The position numbers were made by a program, and so were the translations under genes. This document shows positions 1 to 8,339 of a stretch of DNA of 64,000 bases, one piece after another. The notes below the pieces were generated by a model, which saw only the letters and a program-made list of their open reading frames with translations, was not told where the DNA came from and searched no databases. The DNA comes from Hallerella sp964587155. GTDB lineage: Bacteria; Fibrobacterota; Fibrobacteria; Fibrobacterales; Fibrobacteraceae. The DNA lies in the NCBI GenBank assembly GCA_964587155.1, contig CAZPKF010000001.1, positions 124,001 through 188,000 of the forward strand, given 5' to 3'. The first letter of the stretch is position 1. Each line of letters begins with the position of its first letter.

Positions 1-1533
1 AGCATTTCCCAAACGGTCCGTCAGATTGTGATTGGCGACAGGCAAGAACGCCATGCCGCTGGCGAGGATATTTTGGGGAAGACTGGAATTTCGCCGGATG
101 CGGAATACGATTCGCTTTCCGGTGGTCAAAAAAGGCGCGTTTTGTTTGCAAAGGCCCTTGCGATGGAACCGGACTTGTTGCTGCTCGATGAACCGACGAA
201 CCATTTGGACATTCCCAGCATCGCTTGGATGGAGGGCATTCTTTCGCGGTTTTCGGGAACGGTTCTTTTCATCAGCCATGACCGGGCTTTTGTGCGTCGA
301 TTGGCAACGCGGATTTTGGAACTCGACAGGGGCCGTATCCGCTCGTGGAATTTTCCATACGATGAATTTGTACGGCACCGGGATGCCGCTTTGGCAGAAG
401 AAGAAACGGCGAACAAGCTTTTTGACAAACGCCTTGCCGAAGAAGAAGTCTGGATTCGAAAGGGAATTCAGGCTAGGCGCACGCGCAACGAGGGCCGCGT
501 CCGCGCATTGATTCAAATGAGGAAAGAACGCGCCGAGCGCCGAGTCCGATCGGGGAATGTCAAAATGCAAATTACAGAAGCGGAACGCTCCGGAAGGCTT
601 GTCGTCCGGGTAGAAAACGTTTCGTATTCCTACGAAGGAAAACCGCTGATTCAGGATTTTTCGACGGAAATTTCGCGCGGAGATCGTGTGGGAATCGTGG
701 GGCCGAATGGATGCGGCAAGACGACGCTCCTCAAAATCCTATTGGGGAAACTTTCTCCGCAAAGCGGCGCGGTGAAATTGGGTTCCAATTTGCAAATCGC
801 CTACTTTGACCAGATGCGGGAACAGCTCCGCGAAGATAAATCTCTGGTGGAAAACATTGGAGATGGGCAAGAGTACGTGGTACTGAATGGCCAAAAACGG
901 CACGTGCTGAGTTATTTGCAGGATTTTCTTTTTACTGCGGATCGGGCGCGCGGGCCTATCCGTGCGCTTTCGGGCGGAGAACGCAACCGTTTGCTGCTCG
1001 CGTGTCTGTTTTCGCATCCCTCGAACGTGCTGGTTTTAGATGAACCGACAAATGATTTGGACATGGAAACTCTTGATTTGTTGGCAAATCTCGTCGCCGA
1101 ATACAAGGGAACGGTGATAACGGTCAGCCACGACAGGGATTTTCTGGACAATGTAGCGACAGAAATTCTCGGATTTGAAGGCGTGGGAAACATCCACGAA
1201 AACATTGGCGGATATTCCGATTATGCGGAAGCGCAAAAGCGCCGAATCAAAGAATCGCAGCAGCTTGCAGAAGCTTCGAAACGCGGCGTTCCAGAAAAGC
1301 GGAATCGGGAAAAGAAAAAACGCAGTTACAAAGAAGAACGGGAATACGAGGCATTGCCCGAAAAAATTGAAACGTTGGAGCAAGAAATAGAATCGTTGCA
1401 GACGGCTTTAAGTTCAGAAGAAGTTTACACCAATGCGGAAAAACTGATAGAAATTCAAGGCGCTTTGGCAGAAAAAGAGAAACTTCTTGAAGAAGCTTAT
1501 GAACGCTTTGAATTTTTAGACGGAATCGGATGA
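1..1533 (+). CDS. uup: ABC-F family ATPase, Uup-like (5' end outside the window)
   Basis: The reading frame is open from base 1, so the gene starts upstream and the first Walker A motif is missing. What remains shows the end of ATPase domain 1 (signature LSGGQKRR, then LLLLDEPTNHLD), a charged inter-domain linker, and a complete domain 2 with Walker A GPNGCGKTT, signature LSGGERNR and Walker B LVLDEPTNDLD. The last 80 residues or so form a charged coiled coil typical of the Uup C-terminal domain. ABC-F proteins are soluble paired ATPases without membrane segments that act on ribosomes or, for Uup, on branched DNA intermediates and ribosome-related stress. The C-terminal coiled coil favours Uup over EttA or YheS; the paralogue assignment is an inference. 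A gap of 148 bases separates it from galE. Confidence 0.88.
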   Translation, partial: SISQTVRQIVIGDRQERHAAGEDILGKTGISPDAEYDSLSGGQKRRVLFAKALAMEPDLLLLDEPTNHLDIPSIAWMEGILSRFSGTVLFISHDRAFVRRLATRILELDRGRIRSWNFPYDEFVRHRDAALAEEETANKLFDKRLAEEEVWIRKGIQARRTRNEGRVRALIQMRKERAERRVRSGNVKMQITEAERSGRLVVRVENVSYSYEGKPLIQDFSTEISRGDRVGIVGPNGCGKTTLLKILLGKLSPQSGAVKLGSNLQIAYFDQMREQLREDKSLVENIGDGQEYVVLNGQKRHVLSYLQDFLFTADRARGPIRALSGGERNRLLLACLFSHPSNVLVLDEPTNDLDMETLDLLANLVAEYKGTVITVSHDRDFLDNVATEILGFEGVGNIHENIGGYSDYAEAQKRRIKESQQLAEASKRGVPEKRNREKKKRSYKEEREYEALPEKIETLEQEIESLQTALSSEEVYTNAEKLIEIQGALAEKEKLLEEAYERFEFLDGIG

Positions 1534-1637
1534 TCCGTTTTTGAGGGCGGTTCGTGTTGAGGTGACGGCGAAAGAAACGGTGCTTTTTGACGGAAGCTTC
1601 TTGTTTATGGAAATTTCCCGGAGAGTTTTTCATTTTA

Positions 1638-1645
1638 TATCTTTG
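1638..1645 (+). promoter_or_regulatory. Candidate -7/-10 box TATCTTTG of galE
   Basis: An exact match to the Bacteroidota consensus TAnnTTTG lies 36 bases before the galE ATG, in the only intergenic gap of this plus-strand group. No convincing -35 hexamer is seen 16-17 bases upstream. Assignment as a promoter is an inference. Confidence 0.4.
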
Positions 1646-1681
1646 AAAGGTATTTGGTAGAAGCGAAATGGCAGAGGTCTT

Positions 1682-2662
1682 ATGAAAATTGCAGTTTTTG
1701 GCGGTGCCGGTTATATCGGCTCTCACACGGTCCGCGAATTGTTGGATGCCGGCCATGAAATTCAAGTTTTTGACAATCTTTCGTCGGGATTAGAACGGAA
1801 TCTGTTTCCGGAAGCCGGATTCACCCGCGGCGATATTCTGCATTCAGAAGAAATCAACGTGTTTTTGGAAAAATTTCAACCGGAAGGCCTTGTACATTTG
1901 GCTGCGTTCAAAGCGGCCGGGGAGTCGATGATTTGTCCGGAAAAATACAGCGAAAACAACATCAACGGTTCTGTAAATATTTTGAATGCGGCATCGGCGC
2001 ATGGGGTGAAGTTCATTGTGTTTTCCAGTTCGGCGGCGGTTTACGGTTCGCCCCGGTATATGCCCGTTGACGAATCCCATCCGACGGATCCCGAAAATTA
2101 TTACGGATTCACCAAATTGGCGATAGAAAAATTTCTCGCCTGGTACGATAAAATCCGCGGAATCAAATTTGCTGCGCTCCGGTATTTTAACGCGGCGGGT
2201 TATGACGTTCGTGGGCGCATTGCCGGGTTAGAAAAGAATCCGGCGAACTTGATTCCGGTGGTCATGGAAGCTTTGATGGGAATGCGCAAAGAAGTTCTCG
2301 TTTTTGGAAATGATTACGCAACATCCGATGGAACGGGCGTTCGCGACTACATCCATGTGAACGATTTGGCGCGGGCGCACCGGATGGCTTTTGAACAATT
2401 GAAAAAGTCGGGCGAAAGTTTCACCGTCAATTTGGGAACGCAGTCGGGTGCGAGCGTATTGGAGGTCATTCGGGCTGCAGAAAAGGTGTCTGGAAAAAAA
2501 GTTCCCTTCCGCATAGTGGATCGCCGTCCCGGAGATCCTGCCGCACTCATTGCAAATCCGGCGAAAGCGGCGGAACTTTTAGGATGGAAAGCGGAACATT
2601 CCGACATTGACACGATTATTTCGACAACGTGGAAAGCTTACTTGGCGAATAAATTATATTGA
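1682..2662 (+). CDS. galE: UDP-glucose 4-epimerase
   Basis: Interconverts UDP-glucose and UDP-galactose in the cytoplasm, supplying galactose units for LPS or other surface glycans and for galactose use. The protein (326 aa, slightly shorter than the usual 338) opens with the NAD-binding glycine motif GGAGYIGSH. It carries the extended SDR catalytic pair, Tyr and Lys in YYGFTK, with the serine in SSSAAVYG just before. The later segments ALRYFNAAG and GVRDYIHVNDLA are typical of GalE. The ATG follows AGAGGTCTT as a weak Shine-Dalgarno. The DivIVA gene starts 23 bases downstream, so the two are probably cotranscribed. A related nucleotide-sugar epimerase cannot be fully excluded. Confidence 0.92.
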   Translation: MKIAVFGGAGYIGSHTVRELLDAGHEIQVFDNLSSGLERNLFPEAGFTRGDILHSEEINVFLEKFQPEGLVHLAAFKAAGESMICPEKYSENNINGSVNILNAASAHGVKFIVFSSSAAVYGSPRYMPVDESHPTDPENYYGFTKLAIEKFLAWYDKIRGIKFAALRYFNAAGYDVRGRIAGLEKNPANLIPVVMEALMGMRKEVLVFGNDYATSDGTGVRDYIHVNDLARAHRMAFEQLKKSGESFTVNLGTQSGASVLEVIRAAEKVSGKKVPFRIVDRRPGDPAALIANPAKAAELLGWKAEHSDIDTIISTTWKAYLANKLY

Positions 2663-2685
2663 ATGAAGCTTAGTTGAGGTTGTTC

Positions 2686-3183
2686 ATGGAACTTACTCCG
2701 TTAGACATTCGCAATCAGACATTTCACAAAAAACGTTTCGGCGGCTTGGACCCGGACGAGGTCAGGGCTTTTTTGGATACGGCTGCCAAAGCTTTCGAAG
2801 AGGCAGGCCGCAATCGGACGGAATTGACGGAACGCTTGAAAATTGCCGAAGAACGTGTGGGCTATTACAAGCAAGTGGAAAAGACGATACAAGATGCCGC
2901 GGTGACCATGCAAAAGACTTTGGACGAAGTCAAACGCAATGCAGAAAAAGAAGGTGAACTGATTGTCGCCGAAGCGAAAACCCGCGCGCAGAAAGAAGTG
3001 GAAAACATCAAGCGGGAAGCGGAATCGCTCCGTTCCGAGATAGAACAGCTGAAACAGCTTCGCACAAATTATTTCATTCGGATTCGCGCCATGGTCAAAA
3101 GCCAATCGGATCTTCTTTCCGCGATGGAAAAGGAACAGACTCCGGAGCTTCCGCAAGAAAACACTTCGCCTGTTATCTTGTAA
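2686..3183 (+). CDS. DivIVA-domain coiled-coil protein
   Basis: 165 residues. The N-terminus (LTPLDIRNQTF, then FGGLDPDEVRAFLD) is the DivIVA membrane-targeting domain. It is followed from about residue 45 by a continuous charged coiled coil of some 100 residues, and the tail is short and acidic. DivIVA proteins oligomerise at negatively curved membrane and recruit division, polarity or cell-wall factors; the family is best known from Gram-positives but also occurs in Gram-negatives, next to yggU. The ATG at 2686 is chosen because GAGG sits six bases upstream; an in-frame TTG at 2674 would add only four residues. The stop and the next start overlap (TAATG), showing translational coupling with the YggU-family gene. 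Partner proteins cannot be inferred. Confidence 0.85.
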   Translation: MELTPLDIRNQTFHKKRFGGLDPDEVRAFLDTAAKAFEEAGRNRTELTERLKIAEERVGYYKQVEKTIQDAAVTMQKTLDEVKRNAEKEGELIVAEAKTRAQKEVENIKREAESLRSEIEQLKQLRTNYFIRIRAMVKSQSDLLSAMEKEQTPELPQENTSPVIL

Positions 3184-3407
3184 TGAAAATCCAAGTCAAG
3201 GTGCATGCCCGCAGCAAACGGGAAGGCGTAATTCCGCTTCCGGACGGCTCTTACAAAGTGGAAGTTAAAGCGCCCCCGGTTGAAGGCAAGGCGAACGAAG
3301 CCGTTTGTGCCGCAGTCGCCAAGTTTTTTAAAAAACCGAAGAGCGCTGTCCGCGTGGCGATGGGCAGCACAAACAGCCGCAAGCTTATTGAAGTGGAAGG
3401 TCTTTGA
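3183..3407 (+). CDS. yggU: YggU/DUF167 family protein
   Basis: A 74-residue protein with the full DUF167 pattern: VKVHARSKREGV at the start, VKAPPVEGKANEAV in the middle and GSTNSRKLIEVEG at the end. The fold is a small alpha/beta domain whose molecular function is unknown. It shares one base with the DivIVA gene upstream, a genomic pairing found in other phyla too. Its last 23 bases overlap the 3' end of the lipoprotein gene on the other strand, so both transcripts must run into each other. Confidence 0.88.
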   Translation: MKIQVKVHARSKREGVIPLPDGSYKVEVKAPPVEGKANEAVCAAVAKFFKKPKSAVRVAMGSTNSRKLIEVEGL

Positions 3408-4884
3408 CCGGTTCTGGAAAATTCAGTTCGCAGGGGAAGTCTTTCTTTGAAAAAATCAGCGTGTCGCCGAAGAATTGTTCGTAGGGATTCCTTTTGAATT
3501 TGACTAAGGAATTTTCGAAAAGAATCGCATTGAACTCGGAATTTTTTTGAATGGCCAATGCACATTTCCCATTGAAAAGTAACAAGGGCGAATTTTTGGG
3601 GGCGGAGTTCTTTTCAAGGAACACTTCGCTCGCGTTTTGGTAAGAGACGCTTTCGACGTAATTCAAAAACAGCGTCCCCGGAACTTTGCGCAAACTGCGG
3701 CACAAAATCTGTTTTGAGGACGGGGTGCAATAAAAGGCGGACGAGTCGGAATGGGTTCGGAAAAAGGCGTTTGCAGAAAGGGAAATTGGGGCGCTTTTTT
3801 TGCCCGCTGTTTTTTGACGATTGGAATCGGAAGGGGTTCCGTAATATTCGATTTGCCGGACAAGACGTTCCGTATCGTATGATTCAGCTGTTCCACTGGA
3901 GCCTTCGTAAATAAATGTCCCGTGAGTTTCGATGAAAGTTGCATTTCCGAGGGAGTCGTAAATGGTTTTAGATTCCAGAAAATGGTTGCGGTAAATTTCG
4001 GTGATGGTTGAATCGCCCGCTTTGAAATAAGAATAGCTGACGGTGTCGTTTTGTGGAGAAGATGCTTTGGAACGCTTTGTGATGATTTGGGAGAGCCGTC
4101 CCAAAGAATCGTATTGATAGGATTCTGTGAAATTCAAAAGGTTCGGGTAGAAAATCCGTTCGTCGAATCGGAATTTAACCGATTGAAGTTTGTCGTTTTT
4201 GAATTCGCGTTCCAAGGAGCCGCGTTTTTTTCCGTCTAAGTCGAAAGCGTCTATGCGGACAAGGGAATCTTTTGGATTGTAAGTGTAGAGGTGCCGATAA
4301 CTGGCACTCGGAAAATTTCCCGTTGCCGCAGTGATTTGCCTGCTTGCGTTTTCTTCCCACGAAAAATGGCCGTCGGTAGAATTCCAGGAGCTGTCGAGGG
4401 GGCTTTGACGGTAAAAGGGATTGACGCTTTCTTCGATGATGCGATTGTCGTTTGAAAGGAAAAAGACGAAGTCTGTGTTTGAATCGAAACTGTGCACGTA
4501 AAGTTCTCGACGGTTTGCCTTGTGAATGTTCAGAGCCCAAAGGTGAAGCGAACCTGTGCTGTCGAAACTGACGAAATCTGCGATAGAGCCGTTTTCGTGA
4601 TAATGAATTTCTACACTTCCTGAAAAATGCGGTTGGGAAAGTTCTCCGGTTTCGTCGTGGGTCAGCAAATAAGTTTTTTGTTGGATGGATTTGACTGGCC
4701 CGTGGATGTCCTTGTATTTTTGAGATTCCAAGTTTCCCAAAATAAGTTCGTATTCCGTTTTGATGTTTGGCGGTGTTGTCCGGAAAAACTGAAGATGCTC
4801 TGCACCCCGAAAGTCTAATTCTGAGCCGCAGGCGCAAAGAAGAAAGAAGCAAATAAATGCAGAAGACAGACGGGAAAAAGGCAT
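3385..4884 (-). CDS. Putative lipoprotein with YD-repeat-like segments
   Basis: About 499 residues. The N-terminus has a short basic stretch, a hydrophobic run and a lipobox ending LLCAC, so Cys19 is the probable lipidated residue. The body is rich in Tyr, Asp, Ser and Gly and contains motifs such as YDSLGRL and IYDSLGNA, which resemble the YD/RHS-type repeats that build beta-rich shells. No toxin-like C-terminus is visible. In-frame ATG codons at 4899 and 4884 are both possible, neither with a clear Shine-Dalgarno; 4884 is preferred because it gives the most typical lipoprotein signal. It is a single gene, with yggU convergent and overlapping. The function is unknown; a cell-surface or periplasmic location is inferred from the signal. 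Confidence 0.7.
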   Translation of the reverse strand: MPFSRLSSAFICFFLLCACGSELDFRGAEHLQFFRTTPPNIKTEYELILGNLESQKYKDIHGPVKSIQQKTYLLTHDETGELSQPHFSGSVEIHYHENGSIADFVSFDSTGSLHLWALNIHKANRRELYVHSFDSNTDFVFFLSNDNRIIEESVNPFYRQSPLDSSWNSTDGHFSWEENASRQITAATGNFPSASYRHLYTYNPKDSLVRIDAFDLDGKKRGSLEREFKNDKLQSVKFRFDERIFYPNLLNFTESYQYDSLGRLSQIITKRSKASSPQNDTVSYSYFKAGDSTITEIYRNHFLESKTIYDSLGNATFIETHGTFIYEGSSGTAESYDTERLVRQIEYYGTPSDSNRQKTAGKKSAPISLSANAFFRTHSDSSAFYCTPSSKQILCRSLRKVPGTLFLNYVESVSYQNASEVFLEKNSAPKNSPLLLFNGKCALAIQKNSEFNAILFENSLVKFKRNPYEQFFGDTLIFSKKDFPCELNFPEPVKDLPLQ

Positions 4885-4899
4885 GAATTCAATATACAT

Positions 4900-5224
4900 T
4901 TTCAATCGAAATTTCTTTGTTGGAAAAGAAATTTGGCGATGTTGGAATTCATTCGTCTTTTCTTCGTTTTCAGTTTAAAGCCCAAAATCCGCATGACAAA
5001 AACTTTCGTTTCAAACCGAACGGCCCGAATTTCACAAAAAAAGGCTCGCCGCCTGCGTTCTGCCAAGTGCAAAATTCATCACGCTTGCAGAAAAGGTTTT
5101 CCGTTTGAACCCCACCAAGGAAAGTTGTCCGTTCGCATTCTTAATTCTTAACTTCTAACAACTAATTCCGCATTCCGAATGAACTTTCACCGTCTGCATT
5201 CGAAGCGAATTCTAAGAAAACCCA
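4900..5224. other. Intergenic stretch without a recognised gene
   Basis: About 325 bases between the 5' end of the lipoprotein gene and the HU terminator. Short plus-strand frames here have no family features, no Shine-Dalgarno and a basic, repetitive composition. The part next to 4900 presumably holds the promoter of the lipoprotein gene. No RNA gene or repeat is seen. Confidence 0.5.
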
Positions 5225-5225
5225 C

Positions 5226-5250
5226 AAAAAAAGACTCGCCATTTGGCGAG
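5226..5250 (-). terminator. Intrinsic terminator of the HU gene
   Basis: On the minus strand CTCGCC, loop AAAT, GGCGAG is followed within two bases by seven T residues. It lies 22 bases past the HU stop codon. Standard Rho-independent architecture. Confidence 0.88.
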
Positions 5251-5271
5251 CCTTTTGAAAACAACGGAAAA

Positions 5272-5568
5272 TTACTTTTTCGCCGTCTTGGCTTTCTTGG
5301 CGGTTGCCTTGAGTTCGGAACCGACTTTGAAAGAAACGACTTTTGTCGCCTTGATCTTGAGATCTTCGCCTGTTTGCGGATTGCGGCCTTTGCGGGCTTT
5401 GCGTTCCTTTACGCTGAACGTGCCAAAGCCGATGAGCTGGACCGGGCCACCCTTCTTGATGCCTTCGGTGATGCCGGCGAGAACAGCGTTCACGGCTGCG
5501 GTCGCGGCCACTTTCGTTTCGATGTTCGCGTTCTTTTGAACGTATTCGACAAGTTCTTGCTTGTTCAT
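5272..5568 (-). CDS. hup: HU family DNA-binding protein
   Basis: A 98-residue nucleoid protein of the HU/IHF family that bends DNA without strong sequence preference. It begins MNKQELVEYVQKN, has the helical dimerisation half with GITEGIKKGG, and the DNA-binding arm core GFGTFSVKERKARKGRNPQTG. A lysine- and alanine-rich tail of about 12 residues extends beyond the typical end. The start at 5568 has a strong AAGGAG Shine-Dalgarno; longer frames upstream are not needed. It is monocistronic, with its own sigma-70-type promoter upstream and a terminator downstream, consistent with high, separate expression. HU is more likely than IHF because no second subunit gene is nearby. Confidence 0.95.
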   Translation of the reverse strand: MNKQELVEYVQKNANIETKVAATAAVNAVLAGITEGIKKGGPVQLIGFGTFSVKERKARKGRNPQTGEDLKIKATKVVSFKVGSELKATAKKAKTAKK

Positions 5569-5607
5569 GGATTTTCTCCTTAAGTGAAAATGAAATTCAA
5601 TATTCTT

Positions 5608-5635
5608 ATTATACCTTTTTTCCCGCATAAAGCAA
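5608..5635 (-). promoter_or_regulatory. Canonical sigma-70-type promoter of the HU gene
   Basis: On the minus strand TTGCTT (5630-5635), a 16-base spacer, then a perfect TATAAT (5608-5613), 39 bases before the HU ATG. It is the clearest textbook promoter in the window. Confidence 0.75.
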
Positions 5636-5690
5636 GGGGTTTCTATTGAAAAATATGCTTGAACCCTTATTTTGTGTGGGTTTTCACGCG

Positions 5691-6914
5691 CTAGCCTTCC
5701 AAATTGTCGGGTGGAATTTCTTTGGTGGGAATTTGCCTTCGCGGAAAGATTCGGTGCTCCAAGTATTCTTGGAAGATGGCGATGACGATACAGGTGAAGG
5801 GAATGGCGCAAACGAGTCCGATGAATCCGAGCAATTTTCCCCAAACGGAAATTGAAAGAAGAATCAGAACGGGCGGCAAATTCATCTCTGTGCCGACAAT
5901 TCGGGGAATGATGAACATGTCTTCGACGATTTGCACTACCAGATAAACGGCTGCGATGATGATGAGAACTTGCCAGAAAGGAAGTCCGGTGTCAAAAGAA
6001 TAAATGATCCCCAGAAAGAATGCGATGGGCATGCTGGCGATTTGAAGGTAGGGGACCATATTCAAAATGCCGATAAAAAGTCCAAAGACGATGCCCATCG
6101 GAAATCCAATGATGCCAAATGCGAGTGCATAGAGAATGCCTACAATCAATGCGACAAGGCTTTGACTGCGAAAATAAGCTTTCATCAACAGATTCGTTTT
6201 GCGGAGTAAATCGGGCTTGTCTTTTGTTTTTAAAGGGATCAAAATGCGAATGCGGTAAGAAATCTTGGGCATGTCGAGCATTAGGAATGTTGTGTACATG
6301 GCGATGAAGATGATGCTCACCAAGGTGATAATGACGGAAACGGTTCCCGAAAAAACGCCCACTGCTCCGGGGAGCAGCTTGCCTATCATCGACTGGGCCG
6401 TTTGCCAAAAGTTGATGTCTTGCAGGGATTCTAAAAAGCGGGAGCCTTCTGTGAAGCTTTGCAATTCCGAGCGCCAATCCGAGGGAATCAAGGCTAGGAA
6501 ACTTTGAATCCAGGTGCTGTCCGCCATGAATTTGGTGATGAGGGCTCCGAATCGGGTAAATTCTTCGCTGATTTGCGGAATGAATATGAGGCACACGAGG
6601 GTAATTGCCGAAACCATCAGAAAAAGCGTGATGATTGTGGCAGCCACGCGGGCTAGCCTTTTGGGGAGCTTGTGAAATTTCGGCTTTCGCAGCCAAAGGC
6701 GGAACTTGTGCTCGATGGCGTCGACGAGAGGGTTTACGATGTAAGCGATGAGGAACGCCCCGACGAAGGGGAACAAAACGCCGCGCAAATAATAGATGAG
6801 ACCGATGCCGCAGGCGAATGCGAGAATGAATGAGACGTATTTGATCTTGAGCTTTGTGTTGGCGGTGACGCTATTTGCGATTGTCGCCGGTTCGTTTTGA
6901 AGTTTGTTTGCCAT
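5691..6914 (-). CDS. AI-2E/PerM family permease
   Basis: A 407-residue polytopic inner-membrane protein with the architecture of the AI-2E transporter (PerM/YhhT) family. Two hydrophobic segments lie near residues 25-65, a further one at about 95-115, then a soluble stretch (about 120-190) and a C-terminal group of membrane helices. These include the glycine-rich segment around IIGFPMGIVFGLFIG followed by NMVPYLQ, which is conserved in the family. Members have been linked to autoinducer-2 export or to Na+/H+ exchange, so the substrate here is not assignable. It is the last gene of a four-gene minus-strand operon, overlapping the previous gene by 44 bases. GGTGAAG stands before the ATG. The coupling to two paralogous ectodomain proteins is unusual. 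Confidence 0.88.
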   Translation of the reverse strand: MANKLQNEPATIANSVTANTKLKIKYVSFILAFACGIGLIYYLRGVLFPFVGAFLIAYIVNPLVDAIEHKFRLWLRKPKFHKLPKRLARVAATIITLFLMVSAITLVCLIFIPQISEEFTRFGALITKFMADSTWIQSFLALIPSDWRSELQSFTEGSRFLESLQDINFWQTAQSMIGKLLPGAVGVFSGTVSVIITLVSIIFIAMYTTFLMLDMPKISYRIRILIPLKTKDKPDLLRKTNLLMKAYFRSQSLVALIVGILYALAFGIIGFPMGIVFGLFIGILNMVPYLQIASMPIAFFLGIIYSFDTGLPFWQVLIIIAAVYLVVQIVEDMFIIPRIVGTEMNLPPVLILLSISVWGKLLGFIGLVCAIPFTCIVIAIFQEYLEHRIFPRRQIPTKEIPPDNLEG

Positions 6915-7626
6915 GGATCTTCACCTGTCCCCAAATAAAAAGGCTTGTCGTTATAATCAATATAAAAAGGCAAATTCGGAAAAGCACTCGATTTTCGCCG
7001 AAAAATTCCCATTTTTGAATTTCTATTTCGGTGGGAAGGCCTAACAAGGCGCCCTTTCCCGATTCCAATGCGACAGAGACGACGCGATTCAGGTAAAAGG
7101 CGGAATCCGGTTCTATCCCTTGAAGGTCGAACCAGAGGGGATTTGTCGCAATGGCGGAAAGTGAAACGCGGTGTTCTGTATAGTGCCTTGTGGCGGGAAT
7201 GTCCATGCGGAGCGGGCGTAAAGAAAGGGGATCACCAATTTTGGAAACGTTCGGATCGGCTGTGAACAGGATCAGCGCGACGTCGGCGTTAGAGCGAAAT
7301 GTAATGGAAACGGAATCCATGTCCGAAAAATTCACACCGTCCAAGGCCATTTTTCGGGTTCCCGAAATCAAGGGAAAACGGATCCCGGCATGAGGGTGAT
7401 AAATGCCGGAATTTAAAACGGCGCGCACTGCCGCGGCGCTGTCGCTTGCAAAAAACTCTGCCGTAGAAAATCCGCCTTCTTGAGCGTCGGTGTAAATTTC
7501 TGGAGGAGAAATCCCTTTTTCCGAAGGCCAAATGGAGATTTTCTTTTGATGAAAAGTTCCCCAAAACGCAAAGGTCGCCATTAGGCAAAGAATGTAAGAA
7601 AGGAAAAGTCGAAAAGAAGGTTTCAT
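6871..7626 (-). CDS. Membrane-anchored ectodomain protein B (paralogue of the preceding gene)
   Basis: 251 residues, function unknown. A hydrophobic N-terminal segment (about residues 5-24) and a C-terminal membrane helix (about 218-236) flank a roughly 190-residue domain that looks beta-rich. The middle part aligns by eye with the neighbouring protein: MDSVSITFRSNADV, then FTADPNVS, a leucine/arginine stretch, and HRVSLSAI. This suggests a jelly-roll or galactose-binding-like domain facing the periplasm. The start at 7626 is chosen because its ATG overlaps the stop of the upstream gene (ATGA); a longer frame upstream lies inside that gene. The 3' end overlaps the AI-2E permease gene by 44 bases. 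No catalytic motif is visible and no family name can be given. Confidence 0.75.
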   Translation of the reverse strand: MKPSFRLFLSYILCLMATFAFWGTFHQKKISIWPSEKGISPPEIYTDAQEGGFSTAEFFASDSAAAVRAVLNSGIYHPHAGIRFPLISGTRKMALDGVNFSDMDSVSITFRSNADVALILFTADPNVSKIGDPLSLRPLRMDIPATRHYTEHRVSLSAIATNPLWFDLQGIEPDSAFYLNRVVSVALESGKGALLGLPTEIEIQKWEFFGENRVLFRICLFILIITTSLFIWGQVKIHGKQTSKRTGDNRK

Positions 7627-8339
7627 GTTTTCTTTTTGATGAATCCCAGGGCGATGATCAAAATGATGACGCAACAGCTCAGGAAAATGGCTAGTTCAAC
7701 GGAACCGATACCCTTGGCTTCAATTTTTGTGAAGCGGAAATGATCTTGGACTCCGCTTTTTGTTTTCCATCCCGGCGTGATTTCAAAGCGGGCTACGTGC
7801 TCCTTGTGGCGTTGTACCAAATCCTTGTCGGCACCGTTTTCGCGAAACCAAAAATCGGGGACGTAAAAATCGTCAAACGCGATGGAAACTCGGTTGAGGC
7901 CTTTTTTCAGGGGAATTTCCTTTAACATTTGACGGAACGTGCGGAGAGAATCCCGGTTGGTTACGTCGGGGTCAAAAGTCCAGACTTTGGCGATGATTTC
8001 GGCATCTTTTTCGGAAAAGACTTCTATCAAGATGGAATCCACGAGACTCCAGTTTTCGTAACGCAGGCCCGCCTTTTTCCCTGCCAAATCCCAGATGAGT
8101 CCGCACCAGGCACCTTGGGACATCTCTTTGCCCAAAGTGCAGCGGAAGTCCAGAGTGGAGTCCGAAAGGTTCATTTGGGATACGGAAGAACCGCCGTCTG
8201 CCTGGTCGTCGTAAGCGAGGAGTGTTTCGTCCGGCTGGAGGGGGAATATGGGAATGAAAAATTCCCGTTTGGGAATGATGACGTAAACGATGAACATGCA
8301 AACAAGTGCAATGCTCAAGATTGCGATTTTTTTAGCCAT
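7623..8339 (-). CDS. Membrane-anchored ectodomain protein A
   Basis: 238 residues, function unknown. The N-terminal hydrophobic helix (about residues 5-23) is followed by a probable beta-sandwich domain containing YDDQADGGSS, LRYENWSLVDSILIEV and FDPDVTNRDSLRT, and a membrane helix closes the protein (about 213-232) before a KKKT tail. The topology implies a periplasmic domain held at both ends. It is a clear paralogue of the next gene: VDSILIEVFSEKDA against MDSVSITFRSNADV, and NRVSIAFDDF against HRVSLSAIAT. The start at 8339 overlaps the upstream stop by one base (TGATG). A carbohydrate-binding role would fit the fold guess but is not shown. Confidence 0.75.
   Translation of the reverse strand: MAKKIAILSIALVCMFIVYVIIPKREFFIPIFPLQPDETLLAYDDQADGGSSVSQMNLSDSTLDFRCTLGKEMSQGAWCGLIWDLAGKKAGLRYENWSLVDSILIEVFSEKDAEIIAKVWTFDPDVTNRDSLRTFRQMLKEIPLKKGLNRVSIAFDDFYVPDFWFRENGADKDLVQRHKEHVARFEITPGWKTKSGVQDHFRFTKIEAKGIGSVELAIFLSCCVIILIIALGFIKKKT

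Noticed and set aside
4917..5151. Short plus-strand frames between the lipoprotein and HU genes
   Set aside because: Basic, low-complexity products with no ribosome site; they share the same bases in two frames.
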